The notes under the pieces were generated by a model. It was not told the DNA's origin. It saw only the letters and a program-made list of their open reading frames with translations, and did not search any database. A stretch of 64,000 nucleotides of DNA from Membranipora membranacea (lineage: Eukaryota > Bryozoa > Gymnolaemata > Cheilostomatida > Membraniporidae): assembly GCA_914767715.1 (NCBI GenBank), contig OU612065.1, positions 11,472,001 through 11,536,000 of the forward strand, read 5' to 3'. Positions within the stretch are counted from its first letter, which is position 1, and every line of letters starts with the position of its first letter. This document shows, in pieces, positions 44,110-57,700 of this stretch. Made by a program: the position numbers and the translations under genes.

Positions 44110-47100
44110 TTATTGCTTCTTCTTGCTTGTACCATTGGTAGCTGTAATAGAGAATTCAGTGGTCATTTTCCTGGAATAATGTTGACATCTAAGTGACAAT
44201 ATGAAATATGGCAACTATATTATCGCTAGCTTTCGATAACAAAGAATGAATAATGAACAGATTTAAGCTCAAGAACAGATTAATTACCTTTGGTGGACTT
44301 CTTCTGTTCTTTGACCTCTGGTGCGGCATCCTTGCTGCGTCTCATATGGAATGTCATGAAATTCCATGACATCCACGCCTGAAGTAGACACACTGCGGAG
44401 AGTGCTCCAGCCCTGTAACATATTGAATATGATATTGCAGAATAAATTTGCAGTGCAAACTGAAATAAACCCTATTGTCATAATCTACATGTCTTAAATT
44501 ACTGAGATTAAATTATAATCTCATCTCAGATCTATTTCTGTAAGCACAGCCTTGCCATTAATCTTCCCTGCATGAACTACCAAAAAATCTGGTCAAACTG
44601 AAGACTTGTCCTCTCTCTGATAATAACCTCAGAGAGTGGACAACTCTTGGATCAACCTATTAGTGTACTAATAAATATCGGTAAGGCTTGTCATACCTGG
44701 TAACGACACTGCTGCCACCATCTGGATTCTCAGCCTCGACTCTACCCATTCCAAACCAGAAGGTCAGGACAGATAATACAACAGATACTATTCTTGCTAG
44801 CATGAATAGGATATTCCATAGTTTAAATCTGTAAGATGACATTGAGTTTATTTGGTATTAGGAACTAGCACAACTCCTGTGCACAACAATCTTAGCTGAT
44901 GATTTGATGTAATAAGCATGCTATCAAGGTGCAGTGAGGAGGGAGGGGGAAAGTTAACTCAATGATATTGCATTGAGGATCAATATTGGCAAGGCAAAAA
45001 TTTCTATAACAAGCACCCATATTAATAACCGGTTACAGTTATCATTGTTTCAATTATAGCACACTTACCCTCCTTGTGCAATCTGGTTTTTCTCTAAGAA
45101 ATACATAATTCTAGCAAGATGAAATACTGCCTCTACCAGGTAGTGCAGGGAAAGCAATATCAGCATAATTCTTTGGTAACTGCAATCAAAACAAAAAAAT
45201 TCTTATTGGTTTGACATTGGTGCCCATAAATCTCTTTCATTTCAAACAAACAAAGCTAGGATAGGACAAGTGAAAGGGAGCAATATAAAGATTACTGCAA
45301 AAAATACAAGAAGCATTTTTTCATCCATATTCTTCATTCTCAAAAAAAGTCGTCAAACTATCAAATATGAGTTTGGTGAAAGCTATGTGGATTCTACATA
45401 ATAAGTGGTAAGCAAAGAAAATACTGAGAAGCACTTACTGCATGACATATCCAGCAACAATACACACTAAATACATCACAGCTGGCTGGATCTTGGCACT
45501 CATATCCTCCTGAAAATTGATAATACAAAATTATTTATTTATCAAATATCTTGCCTTTTTTTATGAACGCCTATTTAAATGCACAGTTATCACGACATAT
45601 TTGTGATACATTAAATTGATTGCCAGCATAATTTAAATCGTGAAAAAATTGTCAAATTCTTATCGTTAAATGCAAATTGAGTTGACAGGATACCTGAATC
45701 ATATGTATAACATCAGTGCTTACCTTTTTAACTTTAGTGAAGTAAAGCTCAGGAAATACATGAACCCAGTAAGCAATTTGTAGAATGTAGAATAGTTTCA
45801 GACCCCATGGCATAATGCTGTGCTGCTCTGGGTATCCAGTCCAGAGGGCGGCCAAGAATTTAAGATATCCTCCCTCCATGTTAAAGGACTGTGGTTAAAA
45901 GAAATGTTTAATTAACTATCAATTTGAAACCGAACCAAATTTGAAATCAAAATCAAGTATGGGTATTCCTCCTGTATTTTTTCAGCTGCCAAAGATGAAC
46001 ATGGAGTTGTGGTACCTTGAATGGGATATGAATGGTACTGTAATGCATACCGCAAGAAACGGTGTCATTGCTCGTACAAGCTAGTATGGAGCATTTTTCA
46101 ACAAAGCTTAAATGTATATTGTATAGCTGGCAATGCAATCTGTTATCCAACTTTGGTGCAAAAACATTGCACATAGTAGCTTAATTCATATCGGTAAGTT
46201 GTTACACACAATGAACTGTTATCATATTAGCAATGTGTAAATGATTCCTATCTAAAACTCATTACAGCTGGTTGCTTACCTCCCATAAGAGATTAGCGGC
46301 GTAGGTGACAGAGAAGACATAGAATGATAGAAGCTGACCGGATTCGTTGAACTTGGCAAACTTCACTTTTGACAAATGTAGTTTCTTGTTCACCTTCTAC
46401 AATCAAAAATTATGATACCAGTTGTCATATCATACTTTATATTTCCTGGTATTTACATTTTAACAGGAGACATGGGTAATACATCATTGACAACTGTTAA
46501 TTTAGTATGCTTATAGGTTTACACTAAGGAGAGGGGGTAGCATAACATAGGATATGCTAGCATGGTCAGATTTCCTGAGTCAGTGAATATATTTAATATG
46601 GAAGGAATAACAAATAATAATCAGACAACTTTATTATTGTCTTATTAACTTACGTCAAGTAAAAATTCCTGAATGACTGCGTGAGCAAGAACCATTATCA
46701 ATGAGTAGAAGAAAACAGCGAGCATATCCTTAGGGCCAGGTCGGAAAAGTACTAGATCATTTCCATTTAGTCCCAGATCTGCAAAATAACGAGTAGTATT
46801 CAGAAATCAATAATGACAGTGCATTAAGAAAGTAAGCTGGCTATATTTTACATATCATACATTTCAAGTAAAACATTGTTTCAAACTTGTTTTAATCAAC
46901 GCAGATAAGTGCATAGGTTATTAAAGTTTCAAGGCTTCGTCATAGCAAAGGTGGAGTCCTTGCACAGGAATTACCGCAAAACATTAAGATGGTGGATTTG
47001 CATAGTTTTCCAAAATAATTTGGTAATACAACTGATAAGAACTGGATGACAAGACAGTAACTTTTGTTGTGCAGAGTGCTTCAAAATAAAAAAAATAAAA

Positions 47101-48043
47101 AAAGATTTCATTGTACTGCATGAGCTGCCTAGTATGTAAATGGCAAGCGTACTTACCGGGATACGTCATATTGTGAGACATGGCAATGAAGCTCGATGCA
47201 AGTGGGTGAAGACTCTGTATAACAGAAAAATTGATATATTAAATTGTTTACATGGAACTGAAAAACTACAACTCCCTGTTTACCAAACTAACAGGCTTCT
47301 ACACGCTTTTTCAAACTGAAAATTTTTTGGTCATAATAATCATTTGATGCAAGACAGGTCAGCTCCAAATGAGAGTAAACTCCAAATGAGAGGCACCATT
47401 GTTTGCCCTAAATATATCTATATCTGCAAGGAGAATAGGGCTCATTGGCACAGCCACCATGAGTAAATAATGTAGCAAGACACAATGAGTAGCAAAATTT
47501 CAAATTCATAGCTGGTTGTTTTTTATAACCCTAGCTTTTAATGGAAGCCATTTCACTGGCACAGCCTGCATTGAATTATCAGCAAAAAAATAACATTTTT
47601 TTATTTCCAGTCTCCTGGGTTATAGAGGATGGTACCTTCAACCGATCGCTTAGCACAGTCTCCTCATAGAGACTGCCACTTATCAACCAGATGAGAGTCT
47701 GAGAGTGTGCAGTGACCACAAAATAAAATAATCTAATCATCAGCAATTGGTGGTCAAAAGAGAGAGATTAGAATAAATTAGCCTACTCATTATTAGCATA
47801 GTTTAGGGATTGTTTCATTGGAACCACCCCTAACAATCACATCCTAAGTAAGTTCTAGTTAAGACTTAACTAGAACTTACTTAGGATGTGATTGGGATTT
47901 AACTTAGGTACTCAACTCACCTCAACCATGAGCCCCAGCATGAATATCATGGCAATAACAGCTACTATGTCAGCATGATTTTGTATGACAAACTCATGGC
48001 TCATAATAGGTGGGTTCTTGCTTTTCTTTCCTTTGACAACCAT
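44110..48043 (-). CDS. TRAM1: TRAM, translocating chain-associated membrane protein, 10 coding exons, 352 aa
   Basis: Multi-spanning ER membrane protein next to the Sec61 translocon that helps nascent secretory and membrane proteins insert. Exons: 48043-47921, 47214-47157, 46778-46654, 46396-46280, 45888-45724, 45509-45439, 45179-45069, 44828-44697, 44412-44288, 44141-44110 (1059 nt, phases consistent). The N-terminus [12 protein letters not shown] is a TRAM hallmark. [28 protein letters not shown] and the TLC-domain helices follow in order, then a Lys-rich cytosolic tail ending KKKQ. Human TRAM1 is about 374 aa. TRAM1 and TRAM2 cannot be separated with certainty; invertebrates usually have one. 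Minus-strand AATAAA at 43934-43929 is a likely poly(A) signal. This is the only intact copy: the duplication copied just exons 9-10. Confidence 0.94.
47834..47894. repeat. 61-bp near-perfect palindrome in TRAM intron 1
   Basis: Two 30-nt arms (47834-47863 and 47865-47894) are exact reverse complements around a single A. It lies 27 bp from the exon 1 donor. Confidence 0.95.
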
Positions 48044-49914
48044 TTTTGCAGACAGTTAAAAGTAACTTCTTCTGAGGACAGGAACAACACTGAATGAATT
48101 GCCAACTACTCTGTACAGGCAATGAAAAAGTTTGTGTATGTGTAAAAGGAAGTTGTTGTTAGCACTGACCAACGCACGCGCAGTATTAATCCCCCAAAGC
48201 AAGGGTTATAATTAGGTTGGAACAGAGGCAATATTATGTCCACAGGTGGGAGCAACTCACAAGGTAATAATTATAGCAATTAATAACTTATTTATTCAGA
48301 ACTTGGACAATTAGGTTGTCGCTGTATCTCAGTCCACTACGCCCCCTTTTGTCTGTTGCAATGATTTAGAATTGTTTGAATGTTTGTAACTGAGAATCAG
48401 AGTAAAGTAACATCAAGCAAGGCAGCGCAATGTATGGCTGAATTAAAGTAACCTGCATCGAATTTGTGGATCAATATAGACATGTTTCAGAAAGGGAGTG
48501 TGAACAAACAGCATGCTTACCATTAGTCACTACCAAGCAGGTGACTGGTTTCCCTCGCACTCCTTGTCCCATTTATCGGTCATCTTTGTTTTCATGCTGG
48601 CAGTTGGTTGGTAGAAAATCTGGCATCACACAATGAACAGATGAATTTAAATAATCCATAAGTAGTCGTTGGTAGATAACCATGAAATGTTCCAGGACTT
48701 CAAACAACATTCATGCTCGAAATAATAAGCGCAAAGAAATGGGTCTTCTCTTTCCGCATTCTGTTTCAAAAACAATTTAGAATCAGATTTCCCCGTGACC
48801 TTTCCGATGACCTTTCTAATTATCGTAATATACACGGCTTACACAGCTCACTGCAACACCTCATTCACATGCTTGCCACATAGATTTAGAATATTGCAGC
48901 TCTGTCTGTCCAAATTTTAGTGGGACATATGCAACGTACTGCCAATACAAATATTGGTCTAGAGACTTCATGCAGTTTGGTAACTAATCTGTCTGTTTTT
49001 ACATGAAAGGACATAGTCCTGAAGAAAAAAACTAATAAGACGGAAAACTTTATCATATCATATCATCATTTTATGGAGAAGTGCCAAGACAGGCTGCACG
49101 GCCATTTTTATGTATACCGAATGAAATGTTCACATTTAAGAGAGGTAGGATTCTAGATTTTACTTAGTTTAATCATAATATACTGCATTTAGCCTGATCA
49201 AAATAAAATAACACTGCTTCATGAAAAATTGCTATGTAGAAGAACAAAATGGCCAGCGAAAAAAGAAAACCTAGTTCAGTATTGTCTGTGTTCAGTCAAA
49301 GGCCGAACATGAGTACTGTCAGTGTCTAACAAGGAGAATGCAGCAAGCTAATCGTCGCTGACATTAAGAAGCGCAGTTTAACACGCTGCTGAATGGTTGT
49401 TGAAAGAGAGGGAGATAGCAAATTTATCAGTTATGATTCTCACTCTGTTTTAATCCATTTTGGGCCGACAAAAAATTCGATTCTTACACAATCTGGATGT
49501 AGATGTTCATTATCCTCCCTGGCCACTATGAATCATAAAAAGAGCATCATCAGATGCTACCAAAGTGACAAGGAAGCAGCAACAAATCCCTTGTGTGCAA
49601 TTGATGACTTGAGGTGTCAAGTAAAAAGGGCATATCATATTGACATTGATATAAGTGGGTAATCATACTGGTTAAATGATGAAAAAATAATATATATGCC
49701 TACTCAATAGATAATGAAAATCTGTTTCTATCATTGTAACTTTGCGGCTTGGAAGTGAGTCACATACAACCTCAGTGTATGTTCAAGACACAGAAACCTG
49801 ATCCCAATATAAGCTGTTATCCAGTGGGCAGTATATCCAATGTCTTGTAGGAGTTGTCTCCCTGAACTACAGTCTCAGTGTTGATTCTAAACTATAGTAG
49901 CTTTATATGGTGGC
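48044..49914. other. Intergenic region between TRAM start and ARF6 stop
   Basis: Should contain the TRAM promoter near 48044 and the ARF6 3' UTR near 49914. A frame at 49393-49662 (+, 89 codons) has no recognisable motif, and I do not call it a gene. No repeat stands out. Confidence 0.4.
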
Positions 49915-52527
<2,613 letters not shown>

Positions 52528-54775
52528 CTTGATGTGTGAAGCTTGATAATCACAACCTGCAAAAGTAAAATCTAAGAAAAATTGGGTAGGGTAGGCAACT
52601 GGTATGACTGTGTGTCACAGTCTAATCTTGTTTTTCATCAACTTCTGGTTATGACTAATGATATGAAAACCCAACATTGAACTCGCTGTCTCAATCATAT
52701 AAGAAAGTCATATTATGCCTATATACAATACCTGACAGTTTTTAAGTCTATTTTGGGGGACATGTTACCAAAATTTAAAAACTATAGCTAGAAACAAAAA
52801 GCAGAATGAGGTGAGACCGGAGACTAAGGATCTTTAGTCTCCAGTGAGACCTTGAACACCAAGCCTAGACAAGCTATACATGCATACCTGCTATAAACCT
52901 TATTCTAACTGAGCTTGTTCTTGATAGGATTAGTCCTACTGGGACTACACCTCTGTCATGAAGCAGTTATTCTAAGTTTTGTGGTTAATCTGTGTGACAA
53001 GACACAAAACATATATGCACCGTACTTTGCCATTAGCAAGACGGCATTAAGCACTGGTAGCCTATGCCTACCTATAGTGTAATATGTTATCGCTTGGGTT
53101 GAATACAAAAGCCTTCATAATTACCACATCCCATATTGTTGATAAACACACCAAAAGCAACTGTACCAGAAGGCATTAATTGAGGTTGACATAATATTGG
53201 CTTGAAATATTAATATTAATACATCTCAAACTCCACACAACGTAGAACGTTCTTCCTAGGCCAATGAAACGTCTACAATCGAGTATGTGAATCTCTAAGG
53301 TAGTAAAGGCCATTTGCAAAATCCAGTTCCCGGGACCCTCTTTATATCAGTATCTTTAAATTGACAACGGTGCACTTAGCCCTTGAGCAATATCACGGTG
53401 CAACTACCAAAGATCCCTGGTGTCATTAACATGTATGCATGCATGTATTTTGCCCTATTCAAAGGCCTATGGTAGTATAAGATCGCAATCTATGATTGAC
53501 TCACAATAAATATAACTTTATAACTTGTAGAATTACATACGTATCAACTGGCTCTATACTACTTACTTGTATTATTATTCTACCTACCCAACTAAAGTGT
53601 AGACCTAGCATACCAAACTATAACACAATCAACCACATTGAAGTAGATAGTGTATCACAGTACAGTAACACAACGTAGACCTATACTTATTTTTGACTAC
53701 ACTATGAGTACAGTAAAGTAGCCATTAGAAAAGTTCAGTAATTGACTCAACGACAACTGTTTTGATTATTTCAGCAAGGAGTAACTTAAACTCTGAGTAA
53801 CAAATTATGAATGATACTTTTTGATGTTACTCATTACTTGCCTCAGCTCAAGTGAATATAAACAAACCTATCATTAGAAATATGTCTCTGCCACTCCTTC
53901 ATCGCATATGAGTGTTCAATAGTTGGAGTCTTTCACAGCTTGTACTTGTAGCTAAAGGAAGCTACAATCAAGGAGTACTCCTTACTACAATCTGTGAAAG
54001 ACTCCATCTATTGAACACTCATATGCAATGAAGGAGTGGCAGAGACATATTTCTAACGATAGGTTTGTTTTGCATACTGAAATAAACAAGACTCACACCA
54101 ATTTTGGCTTAGATTAGATGATAGGTAGATTTTTAGATTAGAAATGCATTTTTTTTTAAACAACTAAAAAACTTGAATAAAAATTGACACAATTATTGTT
54201 AAGAGTTGAATTCCTCACCAATAAGTATCAGGTCATATATCCCACAGAATTCTCTGAGCACCGTTTTACCTATTTCACACTGAGCATCATCAAAATCTTG
54301 ATTATGGCTGAGTTACAAGGTCACAAAAATGTTCAGAAATATCAAACAACCACCGGTTTTGAGGCCACTTCCTGTGATGCCCTTTCACCTTATATTATGT
54401 TTGCGCTTGAAGAAAGACCTATTTGAAATTTCTTCCTTATTTTCACCCTAATGATGCATGAGGCAGCTCTGGCTATATTCTTTCAACTAAAGAATTAAAA
54501 TTTATATTGTTCGAAAATGAGAAGTCATCGAAAATATGTATTTACTGTTAGAATTGCCTATTGTGTATTCAGACGAGGTAGGTGTTTCTATTTTTACGTC
54601 ACTTCCTTATTTAGGTATTCCCTAGTTTTCCCATACTAAACATCATCAACTGTAACAGTACTAGCTCAGTGTATCTTCCCACTCACTTACTTACTATGCT
54701 CAATAATTGATACAAGGAGTCCACTGTGCTGTCTGAGATAAGAATAACAGAAAGAAGAAAAGAAAGATCAACAAA
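52528..54775. promoter_or_regulatory. Divergent intergenic region between ARF6 and Rab11-FIP
   Basis: Holds the 5' ends of both genes. A large inverted repeat at 53861-54070 and a small palindrome (GGAGACTAAGGATC...TTTAGTCTCC) near 52817-52840 are the only structured features. The frame at 54184-54426 (+) lacks support. No core promoter element is recognised. Confidence 0.4.
53861..54070. mobile_element. Palindromic MITE-like element, 210 bp
   Basis: Arms 53861-53938 and 53992-54070 are imperfect reverse complements over about 78 nt (AACAAACCTATC ... GATAGGTTTGTT; CTTTCACAG ... CTGTGAAAG). The loop holds further short hairpins (TAGCTAAAGGAAGCTA, AAGGAGTACTCCTT). No target duplication could be fixed. 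Confidence 0.8.
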
Positions 54776-57700
54776 ATGTCATATGACCCGACACATGTCG
54801 TTGTTGCTGGTAGGTGGTGAACTTTCTGCTATTGGAATGATATCATGATTTTACCTATTTTTTGTCTCTATCTATTCTTCATTATTCATTAATGATTTTA
54901 ATCAACAAACCTACTAGAAAAAAAGGATTGGATACTCTCACCATGGGGCTCATATTCCGTCTCCAAAGGCATCATCAGGCACAGACCTGGAGTTCCAATC
55001 AGTAGTAGAGTAGAATGTAGTAGTAATTTTTCCAAAACTAAAGTCAATGATCATGGACTTGGTCTGGACCAAATATACCTCCAAATACCTATGATTTTGA
55101 GATTGCTCTGATGAAGCCTTATCTAGAAGGCTACTTTCTTGGGCTATCCAGATGCCTATGAGTATAACTGTCTATAACTTGGCTTCAGACACACGTACAC
55201 ACTGCAATTTCTACACAAGCCCAGCCTGTGGTCGGGTAGCCTGTCTTGACAAGCTTGTCAAGACCGGCTAGTAGTCGGGATACTTGACCAAAGTACTTAC
55301 ATGGATTTGTTTCATATTTCATATCGTGGCTGACCTTGAGTTATCGTGTCTTTATATCATAACTGCTTTGCACTTTTCAACACAGTGGCCGATTGGTGAT
55401 GTTACAAGTTCTTTGATTAGTCGTTTGATCTCTGCCAAATAGCTTCCTAACACAAGAACGACAGTTAAATTCAGTCGTGGTTAAAGTGTGCAAGAAAACA
55501 AGTTCCTCTTCTGTAGTCCACAAACACCACGCGTTTGCACTTTCTCAGCATCTCATTCTCGCTTTATTGTAGTTCAAAGAGCCAAGGATCTCATATCAAA
55601 GGGGAAGAATGGTAAGTTATCTACGCAAGTATTGTAAAATGTAACAAGAGTCAAATAATAGACAGGTTCAGTACGAACATGATTTTGTTTGACTGCTTTA
55701 TTTGATATACAGCATACAAGTACTAAACTAAACAAAAACTTGTCCTGCATGGTAGCCAACATTTTGGCTCTGATAATTATTTGTTACAAACATGATATAT
55801 CACAACTATCTTGTTTTGTAGGAACTAATGACGCATTCGTCACCATTGCACTGGCAGAGAATAAATTCCAAACAACAATCAAAGACAAGACCATCGATCC
55901 AGAGTGGTATGAGGAATGTGATGTGTAAGTGCTCATGTTCCAATGTATCATGGTTACTCAATAATGGGACGTTCACAAAAACTATTCACGTTTTTTACAT
56001 TCTTGTCTACTCGCCTATTATATCATATCATATGATAAGCTCATCAAGATACTTGTATATTATTGTAATAATATGCTGATGAATATTCCATGTTCTGAAA
56101 CATGACAATGATATGAACGCCATCCCTGTGTAATCCAAGCTGAGCAAACTCTATCTTTGATTGCTATCAACTCAGTTGTATCATACGATGATGGCGATTG
56201 TAAGTAAATTGACATGCTTCTATCTCTATCTGTGAATGAAATATATACTCCCTGTTGGCATCTATTCAAATGTGATATAATTGTAGACCTCATGTCAGCC
56301 CAGCATCAACCCACTTATTGTTTTGTGTCTTTCTATTATCAGACCTCTGCCGGATAATTACAATCAACAAAAGCTAACTCTGCAGATATTTCATAGAAAC
56401 AACCTCGGAATCGATCAGTTCCTTGGTCATCTTGATTTGGCTCTACAAAACTTTGATGTCTACGACCCACCTAAATCTATGTAAGTTGCCAGAGATCAAT
56501 GTAGTGTAGTACATTTTTTCAGTTGCCACCGGTGCTCAAACTAGCTGACTGCACAAACATCATCCGAGTCTCTCGGACAAAATCGACCCTTTACTGATCT
56601 GGAGTTAGCCTCATCTCAATGCCAGTACACCGATCAAAGTAGTACTCATCAACAGTTTCATTTCCCAAGGGCACGTTCATCCTGTAATTTTACTGATATG
56701 ATGGACATTGGTGATTACTAGATAAGCTGGAAACATTAATTTAGCTCATCAGTGTTGATGAGGCTTGCTGTCTCATACCATCAATCATACCTAACTCCGG
56801 GCTATGATGATGTTGAGTTGTGATTCAGAGATGAATTTGCTCTTTGTTGCTTAGCCAACCACAATTAGTCATTGCCTCTTGAAGATTAAGTAGGCCCTGC
56901 TTCTTGAAACTGGGCGGTTGCATAGATTGTTGGTCATAACAATTAGATCGTTTAGAGAAACATCTAGCTTTATTTCTTCAAATTCAAAAGAATAACAAGC
57001 TGTATCAGTTGATGCCATTCCAGCATATATATTTTGGCAGTTAGATCAATTGGTAATTAATTTGCCATCCCTATAAACTATTGTTACAATATATCAATTC
57101 TATATTTAGATGGTACCCATTAGTCTGCAAACCAGGCCAAGATAAGTCAAATCCCAGAGGAGAACTAGAGATTCGCATCTCGTTCGAAGTAAAGAAAATA
57201 AAAGATATGGATTCGCTATCTGTGACATCATCAGCTAGTAAACGGTTTAAAATGAGTAAGAAATCTATAAAACATGCTGCGTCTGCTCTAGGTGGGTGGT
57301 GCTTACTAACATACAGCTTCCATACAGCTCTCACTAAGTCTCCTTGCTTGCTAAATCGTTCTGTTTGCCATGGAAATATTCATATTGATGATTGCGAAGC
57401 CTTTATAACCAAATCAGCATTAATTTTGGGAATAAGTGAGAGAATGAAGGGAGAGCTGCATGGACCATTTTATCTCAAACAATTCTAATAGGGTAAGAAT
57501 CCGTCATGTCTGTCTCCACTGTTTTAATGACTAATATTTCAGTATTTTCAGCTCATCGCTTTTAATTCCCACCCTCTCACTTCCTAGTTTGTTAATATCA
57601 CTGTATCACCGGTTTTTTATCTCGGTGATGATTTATGTGTCTCTGTTTGGGTTTGTTGGTGCAAGGTGGAAGACATCCCTCTGACAAAAGTGTGTTTCAA

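Larger units (their letters stand above)
16619..44670. repeat. Tandem segmental duplication, copy 2 (28 kb, swollen by insertions)
   Basis: Begins ATGTGG(G)TTCATCAG, matching 5379 onward, and ends TTAGTGTACTA at 44670, matching 16611-16621. Beyond 44670 the sequence is unique TRAM intron. About 17 kb of extra sequence comes from insertions, and about 1.5 kb (the counterpart of 11550-13015) is deleted. Confidence 0.93.

Noticed and set aside
5377-44670. Two alleles stacked by the assembler instead of a true duplication.
   Set aside because: Not excluded outright. However, the clean microhomology junction at 16619 and the block edges inside introns of two different genes favour a real tandem duplication.
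49393-49662. 89-codon plus-strand frame between TRAM and ARF6.
   Set aside because: No motif, no splice context, intergenic. It cannot be separated from chance.
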